Assembly (NCBI GenBank): GCA_019638525.1
Contig: JAHBTO010000005.1
Span: forward strand, 62,001-126,000
Direction of reading: 5' to 3'
DNA from: Ferruginibacter sp.
GTDB lineage: Bacteria > Bacteroidota > Bacteroidia > Chitinophagales > Chitinophagaceae
DNA length: 64,000 nucleotides
Position 1 is the stretch's first letter; each line of letters starts with the position of its first letter. The notes under the pieces were generated by a model. That model saw only the letters and a list, made by a program, of their open reading frames with translations, was not told the origin of the DNA and ran no database searches. The position numbers and the translations under genes are program-made. Shown piece by piece: positions 45,045-54,135 of this stretch.

Positions 45045-47570
45045 ATGAAATTCGTTTTCAAAATTACACTAATACTGCTTTTTACAAATGTTAATTCTGC
45101 CATAGCACAAATAAAAAGCACCACGGCTACCGAAAGATTAAACGGTATTGAGAAAAGAAAATTGCTGGAGAAAGACACTAGTTTAAACAGTATCAAATTC
45201 AGAAACGTGGGGCCAAGCATCATGAGCGGCCGTGTGGTGGATATTGATGTAAACCCAAACGACCCTACAGAGTTTTATGTAGCTTATGCAACAGGCGGTT
45301 TATGGTACAGCAATAATAACGGGCAAAGCCTTGTACCGGTTTTTGATAAAGAAAATACATTTACCATTGGTGATATTGCAGTAAGATGGAACAAAAAAAA
45401 TGAACAATTGCAACAAGCACAAAACAACAATCAAATTTGGGTGGGTACCGGCGAGGTTAACAGCAGCCGCTCTTCGTATGCAGGCTTAGGCGTGTATAAA
45501 AGTAATGATAATGGCAAAACATGGCAATACATTGGTTTACCCGAAAGCCATCACATAGGTAAAATAATTTTGCACCCAACTGAACTTAATACCGCATGGG
45601 TGGCAGTGCTTGGTCATTTATACTCGCCCAATAAAGAACGTGGTGTGTACAAAACAACCGATGGCGGTAAAACATGGAAACAAACTTTATATATTGATGA
45701 TAATACCGGCGCTGTAGATATGGACATCAACCCAAAAAACCCTGATGAATTATATGCAGCTATGTGGTACCGTACAAGGCGTGCATGGAATTTTGAAGAA
45801 GGCGGAAAAACTTCGGGTATTTATAAAAGTACCGATGGCGGCAATAGCTGGAAGCCTGTAACTATTACCGGAAGTGGCTTTGCAACAGGTGATGGCATTG
45901 GCAGGATAGGTATAGCAGTATTTGCAGCTAACCCTAATATCATTTATGCTACATTGGATAATCAAAACCACAGGCCTGATACTGCAAAGAAAAAAACAGA
46001 CACCAATTATGTTTTAAAAAATTTTAAAGATATAAGCAAAGAAGAATTTTTAAACCTGGATGATAAAAAATTAAACAGGTTTTTATCTGATAATGGTTTT
46101 AAAGAAAAATATACGGCATCATCAGTAAAAGAAATGGTTAAAACCAACAAGATAAAACCAACCGAAATATATAATTACCTGTTTGATGCTAATGAAGCCT
46201 TGTTTGATACACCCATTATTGGTTGCGAAGTGTACCGTAGCAATGATGCCGGCATACACTGGCAAAAAGTAAACATCAAAGAGCTTAATCTTTATAATAC
46301 CTATGGTTATTATTTTGGAAAAATATCTGTTAGCGATTATGATGAAAACAAACTGGTGATTAACGGTTATTCGTTAATGCTGAGTACCGATGGCGGAAAA
46401 ACTTTTAAAAGCACGGATAATGATGCCACACATGCCGACTGGCATGGCTGCTGGATGAACCCAAATAATGATAAGCACTGGATTGCAGGAAATGATGGCG
46501 GCTGCAACATCACTTACGATAATGGCGAACACTGGTTTAAAGCCAATACACCATCGGTAGGGCAGTTTTACAAAATTGCTGTTGACGATGCTAAACCATA
46601 TAATATTTATGGAGGGTTGCAGGATAACGGAACATGGTATGGCTCTTCTAAAACAAAAGATATTGACCAATGGGATTATGAAGGAGTTTATCCCTGGAAA
46701 CGTATGGGTGGCGGCGATGGCATGCAGGTAGCCATTGATACAAGAGATAATAAAACATTGTACTTTGGATCGCAATTTGGATTTTATAGCCGCAGGAGTA
46801 CAGAAGGCGGAAAAAGAATTTCTATTTATCCTCAACCCGATTTGGGCGAAGAAAAATACCGCTTTAACTGGCAAACACCTATCTGGCTAAGCAAACACAA
46901 CCAGGATATTTTTTATTATGCCACTAACAAATTTCATCGCAGCATGCAGCGGGGAGAAGATATGCAAACATTAAGCAACGATTTAACAAATGGTGGCAAA
47001 GCCGGCGATGTGCCTTTTGGAACAAGTACCACTTTAGCTGAATCGGATTTAAAATTCGGGCTCATATATATTGGTACCGATGACGGCAATATACAGGTAA
47101 GCAAAGATGATGGTTATACCTGGACAAAAATCAGTAACAACATTCCTAAAGAAATGCAAGGCTTGTATGTAAGCCGTGTTGCCCCATCAGCATTTAAAGA
47201 AGGAAGAGTGTATGTAAGTTTAAACGGTTATCGTAATGATAATTTTGGCGCTTATCTTTTGGTAAGCGAAGATTACGGCGCCACCTGGACAAAGCTTGGA
47301 AATGATTTACCCTTGGAACCTATTAATGTAGTAACCGAAGACCCCAAAAAAGAAAATATCATTTATGTAGGTACCGATAACGGTTTGTATGCTTCCTTCA
47401 ATATGGGTAAATCATTTAAAACTCTTGACCACAACCTGCCCCGTGTGCCGGTGCATGATATAGTGGTTCAAAAAAGAGAAAATGAATTGGTGATTGGCAC
47501 CCATGGGCGAAGCATTTACATCACCAAACTTGATGCTATACAAAAATTAAGTAAGGCCGAAAGCAATTAA
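45045..47570 (+). CDS. Sortilin/VPS10-like secreted beta-propeller protein
   Basis: This 841-residue protein has a signal peptide ending NSAIAQ. Many BNR/Asp-box turns follow (YKSNDNGKTWQYIG, YKTTDGGKTWKQT, YKSTDGGNSWKPV, VSKDDGYTWTKIS, VSEDYGATWTKLG), which fold as ten-blade VPS10 or exo-sialidase-like propellers. The helical insert DISKEEFLNLDDKKLNRFLSDNGFKEKY (about residues 320-380) interrupts the blades. Bacteroidota homologues are named 'VPS10 domain' or 'glycosyl hydrolase', but the residues of sialidase catalysis cannot be seen, so hydrolase activity is doubtful. Its stop overlaps the convergent tryptophan dioxygenase gene by 4 bases. Confidence 0.85.
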   Translation: MKFVFKITLILLFTNVNSAIAQIKSTTATERLNGIEKRKLLEKDTSLNSIKFRNVGPSIMSGRVVDIDVNPNDPTEFYVAYATGGLWYSNNNGQSLVPVFDKENTFTIGDIAVRWNKKNEQLQQAQNNNQIWVGTGEVNSSRSSYAGLGVYKSNDNGKTWQYIGLPESHHIGKIILHPTELNTAWVAVLGHLYSPNKERGVYKTTDGGKTWKQTLYIDDNTGAVDMDINPKNPDELYAAMWYRTRRAWNFEEGGKTSGIYKSTDGGNSWKPVTITGSGFATGDGIGRIGIAVFAANPNIIYATLDNQNHRPDTAKKKTDTNYVLKNFKDISKEEFLNLDDKKLNRFLSDNGFKEKYTASSVKEMVKTNKIKPTEIYNYLFDANEALFDTPIIGCEVYRSNDAGIHWQKVNIKELNLYNTYGYYFGKISVSDYDENKLVINGYSLMLSTDGGKTFKSTDNDATHADWHGCWMNPNNDKHWIAGNDGGCNITYDNGEHWFKANTPSVGQFYKIAVDDAKPYNIYGGLQDNGTWYGSSKTKDIDQWDYEGVYPWKRMGGGDGMQVAIDTRDNKTLYFGSQFGFYSRRSTEGGKRISIYPQPDLGEEKYRFNWQTPIWLSKHNQDIFYYATNKFHRSMQRGEDMQTLSNDLTNGGKAGDVPFGTSTTLAESDLKFGLIYIGTDDGNIQVSKDDGYTWTKISNNIPKEMQGLYVSRVAPSAFKEGRVYVSLNGYRNDNFGAYLLVSEDYGATWTKLGNDLPLEPINVVTEDPKKENIIYVGTDNGLYASFNMGKSFKTLDHNLPRVPVHDIVVQKRENELVIGTHGRSIYITKLDAIQKLSKAESN

Positions 47571-48559
47571 AAATGATATCCAAGTTTTTCAACTACGGCT
47601 TTATCAAGCTGAGGTAATTTTTTACGTTCAACCAAAAAACTATTCAGTTGGGTTATCTCTTTAAATATATAATGTTTATCCATGGCTGCTTTTAAATAAC
47701 CTGCGCCGGTGCTGCCGCCTGTACCAATACGGGAGCCAATCATGCGCTGCACCATGTTTATGTGGCGGTAACGCCAATTGCCCAACTGGTTATCAATTTC
47801 CAAAAGTGTTTCTAATAATTGGTATGGAAGCTCAAGCATGGGATAACCATGATACATCATAATAAAAAGGGCAGATCTGCATGCTTTGGCCGATAAGTTT
47901 CTTTCACTCTTCACATCCGCATCATTAAATACATTTTCAAAAGTTGATGCATTGTTTTTTTCTGCATCTGCTAAACTGTTTACATACACTTGTTGATAAT
48001 TCTTCCAAAATTCATCTGTAATAAAAGGCATCCGCTCAAGCCATGCATTTAATAATTCAATAACCGATTTACCCTTTTCTGCATCTTTAATAATGGCAAT
48101 ATCTTTTTCTTTTAGCTGCGATGTGTAATAATTTTGCCCATGTCGGTTTTCAAATTTTAAACCAAGCTTTGCCTCTAACACTTTAAACTGGTAACTCTGA
48201 AAACCAGATGCAGGGCGCAGCATATCCCTGAAATCTAAAAAATCCATCGGCGTCATTGTTTCAATAATATCAATTTGCTGTACCAATACTTTTAATATAG
48301 TAACCACTCTTTTTAAGCGATGTACCACGGTGGCCATATCGTTCGAGTTATCATTAACCACTGGTTTATCCATAATTTTAATTACCGAATCCACTTCAAA
48401 CAATACCTGTTTAAACCAAAGTTCGTAAGCCTGGTGAATGATGATGAAGAGCATTTCATCATGGGCGGGTTCTTTTCCATCTTTAAAACTTTCGGGCTCC
48501 TGCGCCCCGGTTATTTTATCAAGTTGTAAATAATCGGCGTAATAAACTGCTTTTTCCAT
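47567..48559 (-). CDS. Tryptophan 2,3-dioxygenase
   Basis: This 330-residue heme enzyme opens the indole ring of tryptophan to N-formylkynurenine. Conserved blocks are DEMLFIIIHQAYELWFKQVLFE near residues 34-55 (His and Phe lining the heme pocket), FQSYQFKVLEAKLG and, near the C-terminus, YRHINMVQRMIGSRIGTGGSTGAGYL (proximal His and the Gly-rich substrate loop). The rest of the kynurenine pathway is not in the window. A perfect 9-bp inverted repeat lies just before the ATG (48562-48587) and may regulate it. Confidence 0.92.
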   Translation of the reverse strand: MEKAVYYADYLQLDKITGAQEPESFKDGKEPAHDEMLFIIIHQAYELWFKQVLFEVDSVIKIMDKPVVNDNSNDMATVVHRLKRVVTILKVLVQQIDIIETMTPMDFLDFRDMLRPASGFQSYQFKVLEAKLGLKFENRHGQNYYTSQLKEKDIAIIKDAEKGKSVIELLNAWLERMPFITDEFWKNYQQVYVNSLADAEKNNASTFENVFNDADVKSERNLSAKACRSALFIMMYHGYPMLELPYQLLETLLEIDNQLGNWRYRHINMVQRMIGSRIGTGGSTGAGYLKAAMDKHYIFKEITQLNSFLVERKKLPQLDKAVVEKLGYHF

Positions 48560-48561
48560 AA

Positions 48562-48587
48562 TTGTAAGTTGTTAAGCAAACTTACAA
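48562..48587 (-). promoter_or_regulatory. Inverted repeat over the candidate tryptophan dioxygenase promoter
   Basis: TTGTAAGTT and AACTTACAA are perfect 9-base arms around an 8-base loop, starting 3 bases upstream of the ATG. Read on the minus strand, TAAGTTTG (48584-48577) fits the -7 element TAnnTTTG and overlaps one arm, so the site could be a repressor operator. A role as an RNA hairpin that masks the start is an alternative. Confidence 0.5.
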
Positions 48588-48737
48588 GATTTATTTTTTG
48601 CCTCATCGCCACTTTCTGATTTTGTTAATCATTGGTAAACAGGTTTTGCTTTAACAAAACCTTTTGCAAATGAAAAAAGCATGGCATCATTTTCTAAAGC
48701 AAGGCAATAAGCAGACTGTAAAACCCTGCGAAAAATT

Positions 48738-49406
48738 ATGAAAAGAAAAATTTTACTCAGCATCATCAGTTCATTTTTTATTTTCAACTTCAGTACCGCA
48801 CAGGTTAGCTATGGCATACGTGGCGGAGTAAACTTCAGCAAATGGCAGGGAGAAGATTTACAGGTAATTGAAGACCTGCTTGACAAAACAGATGGTTACC
48901 TGGTAACAAAAGGTAAAACAGGTTTTCATGTAGGCGCTTATGCCAACATCCCCTTGTCCGAAACTTTTTCAATTGAACCCGGTATTGGTTATTCAAAAAA
49001 AGGGTACAGTATTAAAGGCGATTTTCAAGTTAATGCGTTAAAAATTCTTGCCATCAATGCAGGCGCACAGGTGCAATCGCATTATATTGATATGCCGGTA
49101 TTGTTAAAAGCCAATGTTGCAAATGGGTTACAAGTGTATGCAGGCCCGCAGGTTTCGTTCCTGGTAAGAAGCACATTAAATGCTAAGCTTGGCGTACTAG
49201 GTATTTCTGTTTTCAATAAAGGTATTGGTATCACCGATAGGTTTAATAAAGTTGACCTTGGGCTTACAGGTGGTATCGGTTACCAGTTTGATAACGGTAT
49301 TAACCTAAGGGCCGGTTACGATTACGGGTTATCAAAACTGGATAAGAATGATAACTATGCAGCATATAACCGTGTAATAAAAATTTCGGTGGGTTATACT
49401 TTTTAG
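48738..49406 (+). CDS. Outer-membrane beta-barrel protein (PorT-like)
   Basis: This 222-residue protein has a signal peptide (ending FSTAQ). The mature part is made of alternating strands typical of small barrels: YGIRGGVNFSKW, FHVGAYANIPLSETFSIEPGIGYSKKGY, YIDMPVLLKAN, VYAGPQVSFLV, YQFDNGINLRAGYDYGL and a final KISVGYTF. The ending in an aromatic residue is the usual outer-membrane insertion signal. It resembles PorT/OmpA-N-type proteins of Bacteroidota. The cargo or role is unknown. Confidence 0.85.
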   Translation: MKRKILLSIISSFFIFNFSTAQVSYGIRGGVNFSKWQGEDLQVIEDLLDKTDGYLVTKGKTGFHVGAYANIPLSETFSIEPGIGYSKKGYSIKGDFQVNALKILAINAGAQVQSHYIDMPVLLKANVANGLQVYAGPQVSFLVRSTLNAKLGVLGISVFNKGIGITDRFNKVDLGLTGGIGYQFDNGINLRAGYDYGLSKLDKNDNYAAYNRVIKISVGYTF

Positions 49407-49423
49407 GTTGATGAACAATCAAT

Positions 49424-49462
49424 AAGGAGCGTTACCTGGCTTAGGTGACGCTTCCTTTTTTA
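49424..49462 (+). terminator. Terminator after the outer-membrane protein gene
   Basis: AAGGAGCGTTACC and GGTGACGCTTCCTT pair over ~13 positions, with one bulge and one G-T wobble and a 7-base loop, and lead into a T run. Confidence 0.8.
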
Positions 49463-49479
49463 CTAAAACTGATTTTCAC

Positions 49480-49487
49480 TACATTTG
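49480..49487 (+). promoter_or_regulatory. Candidate -7 element for the YebC gene
   Basis: TACATTTG fits TAnnTTTG, and a TSS near 49493 would give a leader of ~120 bases before the ATG at 49614. No TTTG is found at the expected -33 distance. Confidence 0.3.
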
Positions 49488-49613
49488 CAGCCCGGCTTTG
49501 TTCTTATATACTCTGCTAAAGATTTATAACAAGCTAAAAACTTTATATAACTATTGAGCTATTATTAAATAGTGCACTATAGTTTAATTGATAAACTAAA
49601 ATTTTATTGTTAC

Positions 49614-50324
49614 ATGGGAAGAATTTTTGAAGTTAGAAAGAGCGCCATGTTTGCCCGTTGGGATAAGATGGCAAAGAATTTCACCCGTATTGGTAAAGAG
49701 ATTGCCATTGCTGTAAAAGCTGCCGGCCCCGACCCCGAAAACAATCCTGCCCTGCGCAGGTGTTACCTGAATGCCAAGGCATGCAACATGCCCAAAGACA
49801 GGGTGGAAGCAGCCATTAAAAGGGCCATGGGAAAAGATACAAGCAACTATGAAGAAATTATGTACGAAGGCTATGCACCTCATGGTGTGGCGGTGCTTGT
49901 AGAAACTGCCACCGATAACCCCACCCGTACGGTGGCCAATGTAAGAATGCATTTTACAAAAGGTCATGGTTCGTTAGGTACTACCGGTAGTGTGGCATTT
50001 GGTTTTACACACATGGCCGAGTTTAAAATAAAAAAAGAAGGCATTGATGCCGATGAACTGGAGCTTGACCTGATTGATTTTGGCCTGGAAGAAATTGGCG
50101 AAAATGCTGAAGGCCAAATCATCATTCGTACAGCCTTTAACGAATATGGCAATATGAGCAAGGCTTTAGAAGATAAAAAAGTAGAAGTGATAAGCGCTGA
50201 ACTTACCTGGGTGCCTGCCAATACCATTGAACTTAATGAAGAACAAAGCAACGAAGTTTTAAAATTGGTAGATAACCTTGAGCAGGATGAAGATGTGCAA
50301 AAGGTTTTTCATAATTTGAAGTAA
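49614..50324 (+). CDS. YebC/PmpR-family DNA-binding regulator
   Basis: This 236-residue protein has the YebC signature blocks: [30 protein letters not shown] (here the usual M(A)GHSKWANIKHRK is diverged at the very start), [37 protein letters not shown] (key residues Gly-Tyr-x-P-x-Gly), [13 protein letters not shown] and the acidic C-terminal domain. YebC proteins bind DNA to regulate transcription, and some have been tied to translation of polyproline stretches. I chose the ATG at 49614. An upstream TTG would add 14 residues not seen in the family. Confidence 0.9.
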   Translation: MGRIFEVRKSAMFARWDKMAKNFTRIGKEIAIAVKAAGPDPENNPALRRCYLNAKACNMPKDRVEAAIKRAMGKDTSNYEEIMYEGYAPHGVAVLVETATDNPTRTVANVRMHFTKGHGSLGTTGSVAFGFTHMAEFKIKKEGIDADELELDLIDFGLEEIGENAEGQIIIRTAFNEYGNMSKALEDKKVEVISAELTWVPANTIELNEEQSNEVLKLVDNLEQDEDVQKVFHNLK

Positions 50325-50342
50325 GTAAATTAATTCAACTTA

Positions 50343-50978
50343 TCAGCTTTCACCCTTATTATTTTTAGCATAAAAAGCCGGTAAGCCCAGTTTATATTTT
50401 ACAGCCAGCAACCTTATTAGTAATATCAGCAGGATGCAGATTATTTTTGCCACATCATTATCGAGGCTGCTGCTTCTTAATACAAAATAACAAAGCCCGC
50501 CAATGATACTGGCAAGTGCATAAATCTCTTTCCTGAAAACAAGCGGTACATTATTGAGCAGCACATCTCTTATTACGCCGCCAAAGCTTGCAGTAATGGT
50601 GCCTAAGGCAATACATACACCAACACTAAAATTTAGTTCAATTGCTTTTTCAATACCAATGATGGTAAACAGCCCAAGCCCCATTGCATCAAACAAAAAC
50701 AAAGTACGGTTAAATTTTTTAAGCCATTGGTCAAACAGCATGGTACCAATGGCCGCCGAAAAAATTACAAGTGTGGCTGTTCCGTCACGCAACCAACCTA
50801 CCGGCAGGTTGCCAATCATCATATCCCTTAAGGTACCGCCACCAATTGCCGTAACAAACGAAAGTATTAGCACGCCAAATGGATCAAGCCTTTTTTCCAT
50901 TGCAAAAAAGGCGCCTGATACAGCAAAAGAAAATGTACCTAAAATATCAATTACGTGTAAGAATCCGGTATTTATCAT
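50343..50978 (-). CDS. TRIC-type (UPF0126) cation channel protein
   Basis: This 211-residue membrane protein has seven helices in two similar halves. Each carries a Gly-rich kink: FVTAIGGGTLRDMMIGNLPVGWL and TITASFGGVIRDVLLNNVPLVF (Gly-Gly-x2-Arg-Asp). This doubled G-G-x-x-R-D pattern is the bacterial TRIC (trimeric intracellular cation channel) signature. It probably passes K+ or other monovalent cations. It stands convergent with yebC, 18 bases away. Confidence 0.9.
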   Translation of the reverse strand: MINTGFLHVIDILGTFSFAVSGAFFAMEKRLDPFGVLILSFVTAIGGGTLRDMMIGNLPVGWLRDGTATLVIFSAAIGTMLFDQWLKKFNRTLFLFDAMGLGLFTIIGIEKAIELNFSVGVCIALGTITASFGGVIRDVLLNNVPLVFRKEIYALASIIGGLCYFVLRSSSLDNDVAKIICILLILLIRLLAVKYKLGLPAFYAKNNKGES

Positions 50979-51036
50979 AAACCATCAAATGTAAAAAGGC
51001 AGGCACAATCTAAAGTAGATTTAAAAAAAATATTGC

Positions 51037-51099
51037 TTCTAAAAACTCCAGTATCCCAATTATACATTCTACATTATCAATTATACATTATCAATTATT
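51037..51099. repeat. Short AT-rich direct repeats downstream of the E1 gene
   Basis: Units like TTATACATT(C/A)T(A)CATTATCAA recur two to three times (ATTATACATTCTACATTATC, AATTATACATTATCAATTAT). They end within or next to the 3' end of the E1 coding region. They could be a low-complexity relic or a small interspersed repeat of the type common in Bacteroidota genomes. Confidence 0.5.
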
Positions 51100-53476
51100 C
51101 CCTCATCATATCTTTAATTGCAGCTACCACATCTTCTGCATTGGGTTTGCTAAAATAATCGCCATCGCTGCCATACGAAGGCCGGTGTGCTTGTGCCGTA
51201 AGTGTACGGGGCGAAACATCCAGGTGCCTGTATCCACCCTGTTCTTCCATCACTTTATTAAACATGTAAGCAGCAGCGCCGCCCGGCACATCTTCATCAA
51301 TAAAAATGATACGGTTAGTTTTTTTAAGCGATTCTACAATTGAATGGTTGATATCAAAAGGAAGTAAAGTTTGTACATCCACCACTTCGCAACTGATACC
51401 CAATTTTTCAAGAGTGGATGTTGCATCCAACACAATCCGTAAAGTAGAGCCATAGGTTACAACCGTTACATCTGTTCCTTCTTTTACAATCTCGGGCACA
51501 CCTAACGGTACCGTGTAGGCTAATAAATTTGATGGCATTTTTTCTTTAAGGCGGTAACCATTCAGGCATTCAATCACAAGGCCGGGGTCGTTACTTTGCA
51601 ACAGCGTATTGTATATACCAACTGCCTGCACCATATTGCGTGGCACACATACATACATGCCCCTAAGTGCATTTATAATCATACCCATTGGTGAGCCGCT
51701 ATGCCATATACCTTCAAGGCGGTGGCCTCTTGTGCGTACTATCAGTGGGCAGCTTTGCTGCCCTGCTGTTCGAAAATGTGTTGTACAAACATCATCGCTA
51801 AGCGGTTGCAAGCCGTACAACAAATAATCGAGGTATTGTATTTCGGCAATTGGGCGCAAACCCCGTAAAGCTAATCCTATACCCTGCCCCATGATGGTAA
51901 GTTCACGAATGCCGGTATCAAAAATCCTTTCTTTTCCATGCTTTTGTTGCAAGCCGCTGAAGCCCTGGTTTACATCGCCTATATGGCCAAGGTCTTCGCC
52001 AAATGCCACTACTTTATTATTTGTTGCAAATAATTCATCAAAATATTTGTTTAGCACTTCATAACCATTTACAGTTGCAGCATCGGTTTGATAATATGCC
52101 GGTATGGCCGGTACTTTTAAAGCAGATTTTGGCCCTTCGTTATAAAGTTGGCTGTTGTATAAGCCTGCAGCTTCGTTTTTAAGTTGTGTATAATATTGCT
52201 GCAATGCAGAAGTATGTTCGTTATAACCGGCAAAATCTAATACCGATGCAATTGTTTTTAATACATCCCTGCGTAAAGGCTCCCGCATGGCTTTCAATTC
52301 ATCGGCTATTTTTTTTACAGCGGCATTTGATGCAGCAATGGTATCTATCAAACCTGTTGCACTGGCAACCTGTACTTTAATAGGATCGCTGTATTTTGCC
52401 CATGCTCTTTGTTTATTTTCTTTTACAAACTGCACGGCATTATGCTCAATGGCTTTTAATTCTTCATCATCGGCCAATGCATTGGCAATAATCCATTCCC
52501 TCATCTGCCTGATGCAATCCCATTCTTTTTCCCACTGCAGCCTTTCGGGTGTTTTATAACGTTCGTGGCTACCCGAAGTGGAATGTCCCTGTGGTTGTGT
52601 AATTTCCTCTACATGAAAAAGAGCAGGGGTATGCGTATCTCTTATTTTTTGAATGGCAGGCTCCAGAATTTCGCACATGCCGGCATAATCCCAGCCTTTA
52701 AGTTTATAAATTTCTATGCCATTGGTGTTTTCTTTTTTCTGAAAACCTTTTAATGCATCAGAAATAGAGCTTTTTGTTGTTTGGTATTTTTTAGGAACAG
52801 ATATTCCATATCCATCATCCCATACAAATACAGCCAACGGAACCTGCAGCACACCTGCAGCATTGATGGTTTCCCAAAAATGCCCTTCGCTTGTTGATGC
52901 ATCGCCGATGGTGCAAAAACAAACTTCGTTGCCATTATTGCTTAGGTTGGTAAGGCTATGTGTTTGTTTAATATTCCTAAAAGATTTTGAAGCAAAGGCA
53001 AGGCCCAATGCCCTTGGCATTTGCCCGGCAGTAGGGGCAATATCACTGCTGATGTTTTTACTGTTTGCCAGGTTCATCCAGTCGCCATTTTCATCTACCA
53101 TCCTTGTTGCAAAATGTGAGTTCATTTGCCGCCCGGCGCTAAAGGGGTCGTTCTCAAGATAAGGATCGGCATAGAGCTGCGAAAAAAATTGTTCAACTGT
53201 AGCCAAACCACTTGCAAACATAAAAGTTTGATCACGGTAATAACCTGCTCTGAAATCGCCGGTTTTAAAAAATTTTGCCATGGCTACCTGTGCCACTTCC
53301 TTACCATCACCAAAAATGCCAAATTTTGCTTTTCCTGTTAACACTTCCTTACGTGCAAGCAAACTAGCCTGTCGGCTTTGACAGGCAATCTCATAGTCTT
53401 TTAAAACTTCATTACGGAAATTTTCAAAACTTAACTTGTTTTGCAAAGCAGCGTCTTTATTATTGTTTGTATCCAT
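51095..53476 (-). CDS. Fused alpha/beta E1 component of a 2-oxoacid dehydrogenase
   Basis: This 793-residue protein joins both E1 chains. The alpha-like half (about residues 20-370) has the thiamine-diphosphate motif GDASTSEGHFWETINAAGVLQVP, then DDGYGISVPKKYQ and the phosphorylation-loop-like HSTSGSHERYK. The beta-like half (about 440-793) has VVAFGEDLGHIGDVNQGFSGLQQKHG, RIFDTGIRELTIMGQGIGLAL, RTRGHRLEGIWHSGSPMG and FIDEDVPGGAAAYMF. Only key pieces are quoted. It decarboxylates a 2-oxoacid (branched-chain or pyruvate) and acylates an E2. E2 and E3 are not in the window. The fused form is common in Bacteroidota. Confidence 0.92.
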   Translation of the reverse strand: MDTNNNKDAALQNKLSFENFRNEVLKDYEIACQSRQASLLARKEVLTGKAKFGIFGDGKEVAQVAMAKFFKTGDFRAGYYRDQTFMFASGLATVEQFFSQLYADPYLENDPFSAGRQMNSHFATRMVDENGDWMNLANSKNISSDIAPTAGQMPRALGLAFASKSFRNIKQTHSLTNLSNNGNEVCFCTIGDASTSEGHFWETINAAGVLQVPLAVFVWDDGYGISVPKKYQTTKSSISDALKGFQKKENTNGIEIYKLKGWDYAGMCEILEPAIQKIRDTHTPALFHVEEITQPQGHSTSGSHERYKTPERLQWEKEWDCIRQMREWIIANALADDEELKAIEHNAVQFVKENKQRAWAKYSDPIKVQVASATGLIDTIAASNAAVKKIADELKAMREPLRRDVLKTIASVLDFAGYNEHTSALQQYYTQLKNEAAGLYNSQLYNEGPKSALKVPAIPAYYQTDAATVNGYEVLNKYFDELFATNNKVVAFGEDLGHIGDVNQGFSGLQQKHGKERIFDTGIRELTIMGQGIGLALRGLRPIAEIQYLDYLLYGLQPLSDDVCTTHFRTAGQQSCPLIVRTRGHRLEGIWHSGSPMGMIINALRGMYVCVPRNMVQAVGIYNTLLQSNDPGLVIECLNGYRLKEKMPSNLLAYTVPLGVPEIVKEGTDVTVVTYGSTLRIVLDATSTLEKLGISCEVVDVQTLLPFDINHSIVESLKKTNRIIFIDEDVPGGAAAYMFNKVMEEQGGYRHLDVSPRTLTAQAHRPSYGSDGDYFSKPNAEDVVAAIKDMMRE

Positions 53477-53572
53477 AACCCTTCAATCTACTACAAAAAT
53501 ATAAATAATAAAGAAGCTTTGTTAAAAATCTCCTAACAGTATAACAATTTAAGGGATATACAGTCGTTTTAG

Positions 53573-53580
53573 TATCTTTG
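53573..53580 (+). promoter_or_regulatory. Candidate -7 element for the DUF1573 pair
   Basis: TATCTTTG fits TAnnTTTG, 24 bases before the ATG at 53605. A matching -33 TTTG is not seen. Confidence 0.35.
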
Positions 53581-53604
53581 GTTTCATCATTTAAACATAA
53601 AAAC

Positions 53605-54105
53605 ATGAGAAAAATATTTACTTTTTTTGGTTTTTTATTTTGTTTATCATCATTACATGCACAACAGATTTCTAAAGCCAATGGCGCTACCGATGTAAAA
53701 GCAGCACCTACTGCTACCACAAGTACAATAACCATTGCACAAGCTGATGCATTATTAAGCTTAAAGGAAACTGAATTTAATTTTGGTAAAATACCGCAAG
53801 GCAAACCGGTTACCCACATTTTTGAAGTAGTTAACAAAAGCAATATACCTTTAAAAATAAATAACATACATGCAAGTTGTGGATGTACTACTCCTGAATG
53901 GGAAAAAGACAAAACAATTGAACCTGGTGGTAAAACCCAGATTAAAGTAGGATATAATGCTGCCGCCGAAGGGCCATTCAATAAGTTTATCACCGTTAGT
54001 TATAACGATTCACAAACCAAACAATTAACCATTAAAGGCGAAGTTTGGAAAACACCCGGCAGCTCAGCTCCCGAAAACAAAGGAGTAAATGATTTAAAAA
54101 ATTAA
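53605..54105 (+). CDS. DUF1573-family secreted protein (first of two)
   Basis: This 166-residue protein has a signal peptide (MRKIFTFFGFLFCLSSLHAQ). The DUF1573 core is FNFGKIPQGKPVTHIFEVVNKSNIPLKINNIHASCGCTTPEW, with the invariant Ser-Cys-Gly-Cys, then PGGKTQIKVGYNAAAEGPFNKFITVSYN. The fold is an immunoglobulin-like sandwich of the MSP/ASH type. Function is unknown; it is abundant in Bacteroidota periplasms. A paralogue follows after 30 bases in the same operon. An upstream in-frame ATG/GTG region would begin within the promoter, so 53605 is preferred. Confidence 0.88.
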   Translation: MRKIFTFFGFLFCLSSLHAQQISKANGATDVKAAPTATTSTITIAQADALLSLKETEFNFGKIPQGKPVTHIFEVVNKSNIPLKINNIHASCGCTTPEWEKDKTIEPGGKTQIKVGYNAAAEGPFNKFITVSYNDSQTKQLTIKGEVWKTPGSSAPENKGVNDLKN

Positions 54106-54135
54106 AAACCCAATTAAAAAATATAAATAACAATT

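Noticed and set aside
46374..46874. A 166-codon minus-strand frame inside the VPS10-like gene
   Set aside because: It overlaps a long convincing coding region; its Cys/Ile/Ala-rich translation has no domain character.
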